From: Gammaproteobacteria bacterium
GTDB lineage: Bacteria; Pseudomonadota; Gammaproteobacteria; Pseudomonadales; Azotimanducaceae
DNA: 36,934 bases
Assembly: GCA_028818795.1 (NCBI GenBank)
Contig: JAPPND010000023.1
Span: 45,041-81,974, forward strand
Direction: 5' to 3'
Made by a program: the position numbers and the translations under genes
Notes under the pieces: generated by a model
The model's input: the letters and a program-made list of their open reading frames with translations, nothing else
The model's database searches: none
Told to the model about the DNA's origin: nothing
Shown here: positions 8,088 through 16,603 of the stretch, one piece after another
How positions within the stretch are numbered: the stretch's first letter is position 1
How the letters are laid out: every line of letters starts with the position of its first letter

Positions 8088-8582
8088 ATGTACCAGATCA
8101 GTGAAGCGGCGGCTTTGTCGGGACTCACCGTCCGTGCCTTGCGCCACTACGACGCCATCGGCTTGCTGCAACCCGCCACCCGCTCGGACGCCGGCTACCG
8201 CCTCTACAGCAACGAAGACGTCAAGGCCCTGCAGCGCATCCGGCGCTACCAGGGATTCGGTTTCTCGCTCGACGAAATCGGGGAACTGCTCACCGCCAAG
8301 GCGCCGGATCGGCTCGAAGCCTTGCGCAACCAACGGGACGCCGTTCGACAAAGGACGTCGGACACCGCCCAAGTCGTGCGAGCCATCAATCAGGAGATCA
8401 CCAAGGAAAACAACGGCGAGAAGGAACGACCGACCGACGGGAGCGTGCCCAAGCACTCTTCCGCGAATACCGGGACCGGTCCAGGTCCGAGCCTGTTCCG
8501 AGCCTTTCGCCACTGCTCGTTGACGCTCTGGACGTATTGCGTCCCCTCACCCAGACCGAGTCGATGGACCCCGATGCGGTGA
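8088..8582 (+). CDS. MerR-family regulator, DNA-binding part; C-terminus likely out of frame
   Basis: ATG 8088 opens a typical MerR domain: YQISEAAALSGLTVRALRHYD (split here into two helices and wing), then RLYSNEDVKALQRI, and the FGFSLDEIGELL hinge leading into the dimerisation helix (to about residue 105). Up to near 8405 the frame is certain. The following 55 codons (ending at 8582) are Pro/Ser/Thr-rich and unlike a protein core. The -1 frame over the same bases reads as charged helix (ERAQALFREYRDRSRS) and runs straight into the next gene. One missing A in the AAAA at 8407-8410 would join them, so regulator and effector domain probably form one protein. It may control the divergent acyl-CoA dehydrogenase operon; no metal-binding Cys are seen. 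Confidence 0.78.
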   Translation: MYQISEAAALSGLTVRALRHYDAIGLLQPATRSDAGYRLYSNEDVKALQRIRRYQGFGFSLDEIGELLTAKAPDRLEALRNQRDAVRQRTSDTAQVVRAINQEITKENNGEKERPTDGSVPKHSSANTGTGPGPSLFRAFRHCSLTLWTYCVPSPRPSRWTPMR

Positions 8583-9487
8583 AGTTGGCGGCTCTCATTC
8601 ACCACTGCCGCAACGACAACGCCAACCTGTCCGACCTGTGCCAACGGTTCCTGGACCAGAATCCGAATCCCGACGATCGGGCGTTCGCCGCCATCAACCT
8701 GGTCAATGCGCTGACGTTCCTCGAGCGACACGAAGATGCGGTGGCGACACATCGGGCGCACATCGAGCATGTCATGGAAAACCGACCCGCTGCCGAGTGG
8801 GCAGACACGATGGACATTTCGTCGACCAGCTTTTCCTGGAGCGCAACCGACCGCCGCGACGAGTGGCTGCGGTTGTTCCGCACCGTCAACGCCGGCGTCG
8901 CCCCAACCGCCGAGAACCGGGCATCGCGCTACGAGTTGTGCCACACGGCCATCATGGTGATGGGCGGCGACGACGGGAAGTATGCGGAGGACATCGTCGA
9001 GTTGACCGGCCGGATGGCGGAGATCATCGCCGAAGACCCGGACTGGTCCGAACGCCGCTGGGCCGAACAGCGTTTCGAACAACAGAAGGTCGGCAATGCG
9101 GTTCGCAGCGGCGACCCCGAGGCGGTCACGGAAGCTGTCGACGCCTACCGGTCCTTTCTCGAACAATGCGACTGGCCGGACGAGTTCGTCGCCACGGCGT
9201 ACAGCAACCTCGGGGCAATCATGCATTGGGAAAGCCGCGACGAAGTCGCCGTCGAGTGCTTCGTGCGCGCCCAGCAGGATGGCGAACTCGACGGCTACGG
9301 CTACGCCTGGTTCGCTTCGGCGTCGCTCGGTAACGGCGCATCCCGGGAACGCGTCACCGAGCTTCTCGCCGAGGCGGGCCGCCGCCTCGAATCCGCCGAT
9401 GCGCTGCGAATCTTCAACGAGGATTCGCTGCTCTCGGCAGACGCGGACAAAGAAGACCTGTTGAACGCGCTCCTAGAGCCCCGCTAG
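8537..9487 (+). CDS. Helical TPR-like domain, probably the effector half of the MerR protein
   Basis: A 300-residue, acidic, all-helical region. Helix pairs such as RAFAAINLVNALTFLERHED and the YSNLGAIMHWES / VECFVRAQQDGE pair look like tetratricopeptide repeats, though the consensus is loose. In this frame coding character begins near 8411, but no ATG, GTG or TTG occurs before TTG 8537, and the first ATG is 8564 with a weak ribosome-binding site. This is why I think it is normally read through from the MerR domain. If translated alone it would lack the DNA-binding part. No specific family is recognised. The palindromic unit at 9491 follows its stop. Confidence 0.68.
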   Translation: MRPLTQTESMDPDAVKLAALIHHCRNDNANLSDLCQRFLDQNPNPDDRAFAAINLVNALTFLERHEDAVATHRAHIEHVMENRPAAEWADTMDISSTSFSWSATDRRDEWLRLFRTVNAGVAPTAENRASRYELCHTAIMVMGGDDGKYAEDIVELTGRMAEIIAEDPDWSERRWAEQRFEQQKVGNAVRSGDPEAVTEAVDAYRSFLEQCDWPDEFVATAYSNLGAIMHWESRDEVAVECFVRAQQDGELDGYGYAWFASASLGNGASRERVTELLAEAGRRLESADALRIFNEDSLLSADADKEDLLNALLEPR

Positions 9488-9490
9488 CAG

Positions 9491-9589
9491 CCGTAGGGGA
9501 CAGGCTCGTCCCGTCCCGTTACCACGGGAGCCAATACGTCCGGCACGGGCGACCGCGCGCCCTTCGGGCGCGATAGGGTCGCCCTACGG
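9491..9589. repeat. Palindromic repeat unit with nested stem-loops (REP/MITE-like)
   Basis: About 100 bases bounded by an exact inverted repeat, CCGTAGGG (9491-9498) and CCCTACGG (9582-9589). Inside are three more stems: GGGAC/GTCCC (9497-9501, 9508-9512), CCCGT/ACGGG (9515-9519, 9524-9528), and a long hairpin GGGCGACC-GCGCGCCC-TTC-GGGCGCG-...-GGTCGCCC (9547-9584). It fills the whole gap between two convergent genes. There is no T-tract, so it is not a classic intrinsic terminator, though it could stop transcription from both sides. Confidence 0.6.
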
Positions 9590-9594
9590 ACACG

Positions 9595-9969
9595 TCACTC
9601 CCGCCGGGTCACCAAGGCAACCGTGTTGCCCTCAGGATCCTCGAAGAACGCCATCCACTCCGTCTCGCCCGCCGGCCCGAAGGTGCCGTCCTCGTCCTTG
9701 TGGACGGCCAGCGGGCGATGGACGAAGCGGACCCCGTTGGCCTCGAGTTCCGCGACGCGCGCGTCGATGTCGTCGGTCCAGAGATAGAGAATCGAGTTTC
9801 CATTCGCCGCGCCGCCGCTCTCGAACAGCACCCGGACGCCGTCGAAGTCGAAAAAAAGCAGTCCAGGCGGATCGAAACGGGCGATGAATTCGGCACCGAC
9901 AACATCGCGATAGAACGCCTCCGTGGTGTCGAGATCCGCGGCATGCATGGCGATTTGGTAGATACGCAT
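9595..9969 (-). CDS. VOC-superfamily (glyoxalase/bleomycin-resistance fold) protein
   Basis: A 124-residue single-domain protein with the paired beta-alpha-beta-beta-beta layout. It starts IYQIAMHAADLDTTEAFYRD with a candidate metal ligand at His9, and ends with the family signature FFEDPEGNTVALV (108-120). Members may be lyases, dioxygenases, or antibiotic-binding proteins; nothing here decides which. The ATG at 9969 has a GGAGGAG Shine-Dalgarno eight bases upstream. It lies 14 bases after the second ABC transporter gene on the same strand, so it is the third gene of that operon. That context allows a link to drug or toxin resistance, which is inference. Confidence 0.88.
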   Translation of the reverse strand: MRIYQIAMHAADLDTTEAFYRDVVGAEFIARFDPPGLLFFDFDGVRVLFESGGAANGNSILYLWTDDIDARVAELEANGVRFVHRPLAVHKDEDGTFGPAGETEWMAFFEDPEGNTVALVTRRE

Positions 9970-9983
9970 GGATTGCTCCTCCG

Positions 9984-11999
9984 TTAGCTTTGTGCGCCGC
10001 CCTGCAACTCGACGAACCGCCGGTACCGACTATCGGGGTCCGCCATGAGGTCGTCGTGGCGCCCGATACCGCGAATCTCGCCGTCTTCGAGGAAAACGAT
10101 CCGGTCGGCGCGGCGGATCGTCGACAGGCGGTGGGCGATGACGATCACCAGCCGACCCTCGGTCGCCTCTCGAAGCGAACGAACGAGGGCATGCTCCGTG
10201 GATGGATCGAGTGCGGCGGTGGGTTCGTCCAGGATGAGGATGGGCGTATCCCGGATCAGGCCGCGGGCGATGCACAGGCGCTGCTTCTGCCCCACCGAAA
10301 GGGTGTCGCCGGATCGGCCTAGCACCGTGTCGAAGCCTTCCGGCAGCGCGTCGATGAACTCGAGCGCCCCGGCCGTCCTGCACGCCGCGCGCATGGCTGC
10401 CTGGGGCGCCGACGGGTTGACCAGCAGCAGATTGGACCGAATGGACTCGCTCATCAGCAGGTGCTCCTGGAAGACGTAGGACACCTGGCGGCGTAGCGAG
10501 GCAAGGTTCACGCGGTGGATGTCCTCTCCGTCGATAAGCACGCGCCCGAGGGTCGGGCGATAGAAGCCGGGGATGAGATACGCAAGGCTTGTCTTGCCGG
10601 CACCCGTGGGTCCCACGACGGCCACGAGTTCGCCGAGCCGCAAGTCCAAGTCGATGCCCCGCAACGCGACCTGGCCGTTGGGGTAGTTGAAGTCAACGTT
10701 CTCGAAGCGCACCCCCTCGTGAACCGGTAAGAGATCCGACATGCGCTCGAAGGCGTCCTCCGCCTCCATGTCCAAGAAGAAGAACACGCGCCGGATTGCC
10801 GCGGTATTGCCCTGCAGGTTGATCCAGGCCATGCCGATGGAAAGGCCCGCGCCGCCGATCGACAGCGCGAAGCCGAACACGGCCCCGAAATCCCCCGGTG
10901 TCATCGACCCCTCGATGACGCCGCCGAGTACCGAGACGGCGACGTAGATGCCGAGGCCAATGGTCAACAGCGTCGACAACGCCCTCATGGCAATCTGCAT
11001 CAGCACGACGTGCCGGTAGCGCCGGTACGACTCGTCGCTCTTCGCCTCGATGCGTTCCCTGTCCCGCGCCATGCCGCCAAGGCTTTGCACGGCGGCGATG
11101 TTGCTCATGCTCTCCTCGATGGCGTTCGTGGTCGCCGTACCCGCGGCGCGGCTCGCCTGCTGCACCCGGCGGATCAAGCCGGACACGGGCAACGTGGCAA
11201 GGAGTCCGACGGGCACCAGCAGACCGGCCACCCAGACGAGGTTCGGCAGCGCCTGGTCGTAGCTGTATTGCAAGAGGTAGAGCGTGACGACGACGCCGAT
11301 CAGCGTGAAGATCGGCTCCAGCGTGAGGCCTAGGGAAATCTCCGGAACGTCCGGCGCGTCGTACATGACCCGGTAGACCGAGTCGCCGATGCGGTGGTCG
11401 TCCAGGCGACTCATCGGCAGTAGAGCGAGGCGATTGAAAAGGCGGGTGCGCAAGCCGTTCGCCAAGCGCTGGGTGAGCCGGATATTGATCCAGGTTTCGA
11501 CGACGCCGAACACGCCGGACACGGCACTGCGCCCGGCGTTGAGCTTGAGTTCCGACGTGCTGGCGCTGTCCGCGCCGCCGCCGATCCAGACGAACAGGCC
11601 ACCGCGGCCGAACAGGAACAGCAGCACCGCGGAGAGGGCGATCACCGCCAGCATGATTTCCATCTGGCCCAGGCCCGAGACCGCATCGACGAACGGGACG
11701 ATGTGCGGCGGGAACGGGATCTCGATGTCTTCGAAGGACTTGCCGAGGATCACCTGATCGACCGTGATCTTGGCAAGGAACGGCACGGTCAGACCGGGGA
11801 TTAGCGCAAGCGCTGCGAGAACCATCTTTCCCGCGAACAGCACCTTGACGTTCCTGAGCAGGACCAGAGCGCGACCAATGAGCCGGAGCGCCTGGATGTT
11901 GGTGATGTTCGTCGAAAGGTCGATGCGGTCGTCGAACCGAGCGTCCTTGCCGAACGACGCGAATCCTTGTCCCGACTCGACGGATGCGCCCTCGCTCAC
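9984..11999 (-). CDS. ABC exporter half-transporter (second gene)
   Basis: A 671-residue type IV (exporter-fold) half-transporter, with an N-terminal six-helix membrane domain (about 60-400) and a C-terminal ATPase. ATPase motifs: Walker A GPTGAGKTS (about 462), Q-loop YVFQEHL, signature LSVGQKQR (about 565), Walker B ILILDEPTAAL (about 588) with its Glu present, and the switch IAHRLS. Start: GTG 11999-11997 overlaps the stop of the first ABC gene (GTGA), which fits a co-translated heterodimer. The frame stays open for another kilobase upstream, but only as the shadow of the first gene. The signature's second Gly is Val, so the two halves may be unequal. Substrate unknown. Confidence 0.9.
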   Translation of the reverse strand: MSEGASVESGQGFASFGKDARFDDRIDLSTNITNIQALRLIGRALVLLRNVKVLFAGKMVLAALALIPGLTVPFLAKITVDQVILGKSFEDIEIPFPPHIVPFVDAVSGLGQMEIMLAVIALSAVLLFLFGRGGLFVWIGGGADSASTSELKLNAGRSAVSGVFGVVETWINIRLTQRLANGLRTRLFNRLALLPMSRLDDHRIGDSVYRVMYDAPDVPEISLGLTLEPIFTLIGVVVTLYLLQYSYDQALPNLVWVAGLLVPVGLLATLPVSGLIRRVQQASRAAGTATTNAIEESMSNIAAVQSLGGMARDRERIEAKSDESYRRYRHVVLMQIAMRALSTLLTIGLGIYVAVSVLGGVIEGSMTPGDFGAVFGFALSIGGAGLSIGMAWINLQGNTAAIRRVFFFLDMEAEDAFERMSDLLPVHEGVRFENVDFNYPNGQVALRGIDLDLRLGELVAVVGPTGAGKTSLAYLIPGFYRPTLGRVLIDGEDIHRVNLASLRRQVSYVFQEHLLMSESIRSNLLLVNPSAPQAAMRAACRTAGALEFIDALPEGFDTVLGRSGDTLSVGQKQRLCIARGLIRDTPILILDEPTAALDPSTEHALVRSLREATEGRLVIVIAHRLSTIRRADRIVFLEDGEIRGIGRHDDLMADPDSRYRRFVELQGGAQS

Positions 12000-13936
12000 G
12001 GCGCCGTCTCCTTGTCGGTCACGCCTTCGGTCTCGGCGGCGATGAAGCGGCGGTAGCGTCCGTTCGGGTTCGCCATCAAGGCGTCGTGGCTGCCCACCTC
12101 GCCGATTCGCCCGTTCTCCAGGAAGGCGATTTGGTCGGCGTTGCGGATCGTCGACAGCCGATGGGTGATCAGGAACACGATGCGGTACCGACCCCAGTCC
12201 GCGAGGTTGGCCAAGAGCCTTTGTTCGGTCTCGGCGTCCAGCGACGCCGTGGGTTCGTCGAGAATCAGGATCGGCGTGTCCCGAACGATGGCCCGGGCGA
12301 TGGACAGGCGCTGGCGTTGGCCGCTGGAGAGCTTGCCGCCCCGCTCGCCGAGTTCCGTGTCGTAGCCGTCGGCCATGTCGCGAATGAACTCGTCCGCGCA
12401 GGCGACCCGAGCCGCCGCCTCGATGTCCCGCCGCGTCGCATCGCGACTCGCGTAGCCGATGTTGTCGGCGACGGTGGCCGCGAACAGCACGTTCTGCTGC
12501 AGCGCAATGGCGATATGGTTCCGCAGGTCGTCGACCGCCACATCGCGGACATCCACGCCGTTCAAGCACACGCTGCCGACGGCGGGGTCGTAGAGCCGCA
12601 ACAGCAGCGACATCAAGGTCGACTTGCCGGAGCCCGTCGCCCCGACCAAGGCGGTGACCGTGCCCGCGCGGGCCGAGAGATCCACGCCGTCGAGTACCGT
12701 CTGACCGGCCTCGTATGCAAAGCAGACATCCCGGTAGCTGACTTCCCGGATCGGAGTCGGTACGCGCATCGGATTGGCGGGATCCGACACCTCGGGTTCG
12801 ACATCCAGCAAGAGGTACGCCCGATCGAGCCCCACCGCCATGTCCTGCATCAGGCTCCACTTGTTGATCAGGGCCCGGCCCCAGTCGAAGTACTCCTGGA
12901 CCCTCCCACTGGCCTGCTGGAAGGCACCGAGGTTCCAGACGGCGAAACCGACCAGGGTGATCGCGCCGGCAAGCCACGTCGTCTCCTCGTCGACGGTCCA
13001 GCCGGCCATCAGGTAGTCCGCCGTGTACATGGCCGTCCCCGCGATGGCGAGCACGATCATCCACAGCAGGATCATCTCCATCCGCACCCTGAGCGCGGCG
13101 TTAAGGGCGTGGTTCGAGTCGGCGTCGAAGCGGCGCATCGCGGTTTCCTCCACCTGGTTCGCCTTGATGACGCGGATCGCGGCGAAGGCCTCCTGGATCC
13201 GGGAGGTCAGGCTGCTGTTGGCCTCCCGCGCCAAGCGCGCCAGGCGCTGCAGACGCGGCGTATACCCGGCGACCACCAGAACGATGGGGACCGTCGCCAG
13301 GATGCAGATCAGCCCGAGGACCGGGTTGAACAGCCAAAGGATGAAAAACGCCAGCGCGAGCTTCCAGATCATGTTGATGGGATCGAGGATCGCGGTGTCG
13401 ATGATCGCGGTGATGGTGGCGCTGTCCTGGTAGACCCGATAGATGGCATCGCCGGTCCGGGCGTGGCTGTGGTAGCGCAGCGACAGGTGCTCGGCCTTCT
13501 CCACCATGGTCACCCGGAGCCGCTGGTTGATGCGCTGGATGATCCACGTGTAGTAGTAGTGCAGGAAGCCGAGTTGCAGCACCACCATGTTGAGGAAGTA
13601 GCCCACGGTGACGTAGAGCACGAAACGGTTGCGGACCACGATGCGCTGCTCCTCGCTGAGTTCCTCGACATCCGCATAGCTCGAATCAACCATCAACAGC
13701 GTCGTCTGGGCGGGCTCCAGCGGATGGCCAAGCATGATCTTGTTGCTCAGCATGTCGTCGACGAGCACCATGACGAGGCCGACCGCGGTATACGACATCA
13801 GCTGCAGCGCCAGCCAGCACAGGATATGCAGGAACTGGGGCTTGAGGTACGGCCAGGTACGGACGAAGACCCGCACGACGCCCAGCAGCCCGAACGTCGC
13901 GGGTGAGCTTGCCGCGCGGTCAGTCGAAGCCTCCAC
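11996..13936 (-). CDS. ABC exporter half-transporter (first gene)
   Basis: A 646-residue half-transporter with six membrane helices (about 30-370) and an ATPase. Motifs: Walker A GATGSGKST (about 432), signature LSSGQRQRLS (about 535), Walker B ILILDEPTAS (about 556) and switch ITHRLS. A long loop between the first two helices is rich in acidic residues. Start: GTG at 13936, with no clear Shine-Dalgarno; a later start inside the first 20 residues is possible. It overlaps the second ABC gene by four bases (GTGA at 11996-11999). Together they should form one inner-membrane heterodimer exporting a lipid, peptide or drug. It is divergent from the decayed TonB receptor, leaving about 95 bases for promoters. 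Confidence 0.9.
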   Translation of the reverse strand: MEASTDRAASSPATFGLLGVVRVFVRTWPYLKPQFLHILCWLALQLMSYTAVGLVMVLVDDMLSNKIMLGHPLEPAQTTLLMVDSSYADVEELSEEQRIVVRNRFVLYVTVGYFLNMVVLQLGFLHYYYTWIIQRINQRLRVTMVEKAEHLSLRYHSHARTGDAIYRVYQDSATITAIIDTAILDPINMIWKLALAFFILWLFNPVLGLICILATVPIVLVVAGYTPRLQRLARLAREANSSLTSRIQEAFAAIRVIKANQVEETAMRRFDADSNHALNAALRVRMEMILLWMIVLAIAGTAMYTADYLMAGWTVDEETTWLAGAITLVGFAVWNLGAFQQASGRVQEYFDWGRALINKWSLMQDMAVGLDRAYLLLDVEPEVSDPANPMRVPTPIREVSYRDVCFAYEAGQTVLDGVDLSARAGTVTALVGATGSGKSTLMSLLLRLYDPAVGSVCLNGVDVRDVAVDDLRNHIAIALQQNVLFAATVADNIGYASRDATRRDIEAAARVACADEFIRDMADGYDTELGERGGKLSSGQRQRLSIARAIVRDTPILILDEPTASLDAETEQRLLANLADWGRYRIVFLITHRLSTIRNADQIAFLENGRIGEVGSHDALMANPNGRYRRFIAAETEGVTDKETAP

Positions 13937-14032
13937 GAGCGCCCGTCGAATTGAAATGAAACCGCGTTTAGTCTAGCTTACGGTATCGCACAGGCAGCTA
14001 AGGGGGGACACCGAGATGTTGCCGACCACGCA

Positions 14033-15710
14033 TTGTGCGAAACCCAACCAACACTGGTTCAGCCGCATCGCGGCTCCTTCTGCGCCCTTGTTCTGACGGT
14101 TCCCGGAACCGCCGAGGAAGGCACCGGCGACGACCGGGTCCACGAAGTCATCATCGTCACGGCCGAGAAGCGCGAGGAGGACATCCTCTCGGTGCCGGTC
14201 ACCATGACAGCGTTCAGCCAGGACATGATCGAGGAGCTCGGCATGACCAGCGATGAAGACCTCGAGCAACTCGTGCCGGGTCTGCAGTTCGCCTACGACT
14301 CCGAGGGCAACGGCATCACCATCCGCGGCATCGGAACCCAGAAGGCGGTGGAGTACAACGCCGACCTGGCGGTGGCGTTCTACGTCGACGGCGTCTACAC
14401 CAACGACGTCTACGGCTTGGCGCCCAACCTGTTCGACGTCGAACGGGTCGAAGTGGCACGGGGTCCGCAAGGCACCCTGAACGGCCGCAATTCGATCGCC
14501 GGAGCGGTGAGCTACGTGAACCGCAAACCGTCCGACGACTGGGATGCCCAGGTTCTAGTCGAGTTCACCGACACGGTGACCCAGCGCTACAACGCCGCGT
14601 GGGGCGGCCCGATCACCGACGAGGTGAGCTTCCGATTGACGGGCGGCTACTACGAGGGCGACGGCTGGCAGGAGAACACCGGCATCGGCGACAACTACGC
14701 GGCGCCCGACCAGTACACGTTCGCACCGCAATTGCGTTACGAGACGGATCGCCTGGACATCAACCTGCGTCGTCAGGTCGCGCGAGACCGGGGTACGAGC
14801 CGGGCACCCGTGCGAATGGTCGACGTCGACCGGGATTCGCCGACCTACCTGCTCGGCGGCATCTGGCCCGTAACGAACTATCTCTACCTGTACCAGAAGC
14901 CGCTCCCGGGAATCGCCAATTGCGATCCCGCGCAGTTTCGGGATCGCGGCGGCTTTTGCGACGAGCTGGAGAACAGGGTCCCAAGCAACCGGTCCAGCAT
15001 TCAGGACCACGAGACGGACCGCTGGTCGTTGAACACCGATGTCGCCGTCGGCGACCTTGCTCGGCACCGAACCCGGTGCACTGACGGTTCGTTATACCGG
15101 GGCAACCGGGCGAGTCCGATTCTCGAATACACGGCGAACGTCGACGGCACCGAGATCTGGGGCGCGGAGGTGGAGTGGGCGTTCTACGCCACCGACCAGT
15201 TCCGAGTCTCCGGCTACTACAACTACCTCGACTCGTCGCTCGGACCGCACATGGCCTATATCGACGGCGACCGGGACGGCGACACGCTGGGCACGTTCCT
15301 CCACAGCTGGATCGACGAGGAGACCGGCCAGCGGATGGAGACCGAACTCACCAACATGCGCGACAACACGGGCAACCGGCTGCCGCAGATGCCGAACCAC
15401 AAAGGTGCCGTGACCGTTGCCTACACCCAGCCCCTTGAGACGGCGGGCACGGTCGATGCGCTCGCGACGTGGAGCTACACCGGTTTCACGCTATCCCAGC
15501 ATCGGCAATCTCGGCTACCGGGTACTCCCGGCGTACAGCCGCGTCGACGTTCGGACCACCTGGCAGTCGGCGGACGAGGTGTGGGCCGTGACCGGGTACG
15601 TGCAGAACGTCTTCGACGAGATCGGCATCCAGGAGTACGCCTTCGATTGGGGCTGGTTGACAGAGCCACGGCAGATCTGGATACAGGTCCGCTATCGGCC
15701 CCAGCTGTAG
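14033..15710 (+). pseudogene. TonB-dependent receptor, decayed (internal deletion and frameshift)
   Basis: The N-terminal half is a good TonB receptor: VTAEKREEDILSVPVTMTAF, the plug with VPGLQF, ITIRGIG, and RVEVARGPQGTLNGRNSIAGAV, then the first barrel strands. Near 15060 the barrel jumps from NTDVAVGDL to a late strand (TANVDGTEIWGAEVEW); roughly 200-300 residues expected in such receptors are missing. At about 15485 a one-base shift moves the C-terminus to another frame, which then reads YPSIGNLGYRVLPAYSRVDVR and ends with the terminal strand (IWIQVRYRPQL) at 15710. No intact signal peptide precedes the plug. It would have imported a siderophore or glycan fragment across the outer membrane; as written it cannot form a barrel. 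Confidence 0.78.
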
Positions 15711-15783
15711 GGGACGTGCTGCGGCCAAAACACGGTGGCCACTACTGTTACGATGTTCACCAACGTATGGAGGGTCCACGGAC

Positions 15784-16490
15784 ATGAAAAGACTCGCCTG
15801 GTTGCTAGCCGCCTTGGCGGGACCCCCGCCGTAGCAGATGAAGAAATCGGCTCTGCCGACACTCCCTCTCTAGAAGCGGCACGAGCACTGGCTGAAATGC
15901 AAGCCGCCCATATTGCGGCAGTGGCTGGCTACACCGCTCCCCAAGCGGTATCGGGATCCATCATGCTCGATGTTGCCGGCTACGCCACGGTTACTGGCCG
16001 GTCAATCGAGGAGGTGCGCGCGATGTTCGGCTTCAGTACCTACGAGACGGTTGGCAAGGCGGAGTGCGAGGTGGACGCCAAAGGGCCACACGCTGGCGAA
16101 GTTGATCTAGGTTTCGGAGTCAGACACCGATGGGTAAAGGCGAAGGCGTGGGCGCGTTGTTCTTTCACTTGGACAGGCCCGAGCTATGAGTGGCCACCCT
16201 ACATCGACTGGCGGCTGCGGATGCTGCTTGTCCGCGATCCCGCATGGTGGAAGTGGTGGGGCGCATACAAGAGCTACAAGAAACGCGGCACTCCTTGGGA
16301 CAGATACCGCGTCACGTTCAGGGAAACGGAGTCCGGTCGGCGGGGAACACAGGTCTGGTTCACCTACTGCGAAAACGATGGCTACGAAAACCGGGTCGGG
16401 CTATGGCCCTCCGTTCCGTGGCCTTGGTTCGTCTCCGGACTAGGACCAGCAGGCTATGACTACCACGCCGGAACCGTGACCGATTGCTAG
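15784..16490 (+). pseudogene. Secreted Trp-rich protein of unknown function, signal peptide out of frame
   Basis: ATG 15784 opens a neat signal peptide (MKRLAWLLAALAG) that hits a TAG after 16 codons. The neighbouring frame over the same bases continues TPAVADEEIG, giving a signal peptidase site (AVA-D), and runs to 16490. One base missing in the GGG at 15819-15822 or the following C-run would restore a protein of about 235 residues. GGAGG lies about 13 bases before the ATG. The body has an Ala-rich helix (LAEMQAAHIAAVAGY), a Cys pair, and many Trp and Tyr (WWKWWGAYKSYKK, WPSVPWPWF). No family is recognised. It follows the decayed TonB receptor by 73 bases and may have been damaged with it, or the break is an assembly error. 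Confidence 0.6.
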
Positions 16491-16603
16491 CACAGGCCCA
16501 CGGATCGGTAACGACCGGTACGGTTTTGCTGTCGTTTCTGTCGGGACCTCGACTTGACGGATGCAAATCCCGTTACGGAGAGCAAGCTCGACCAGTGACA
16601 GCG

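Noticed and set aside
9547-9584. Hairpin as a rho-independent terminator
   Set aside because: The stem is strong but no T-tract follows on either strand, and it is part of a larger palindromic unit.
12000-13064. N-terminal extension of the second ABC gene by about 355 codons
   Set aside because: It overlaps the first ABC gene in another frame and is Arg/Gly-rich. The GTG at 11999 with a four-base overlap is the natural start.
11984-13906. 640-codon plus-strand frame opposite the first ABC gene
   Set aside because: Composition is that of an antisense shadow, and the minus strand has unambiguous ABC motifs.
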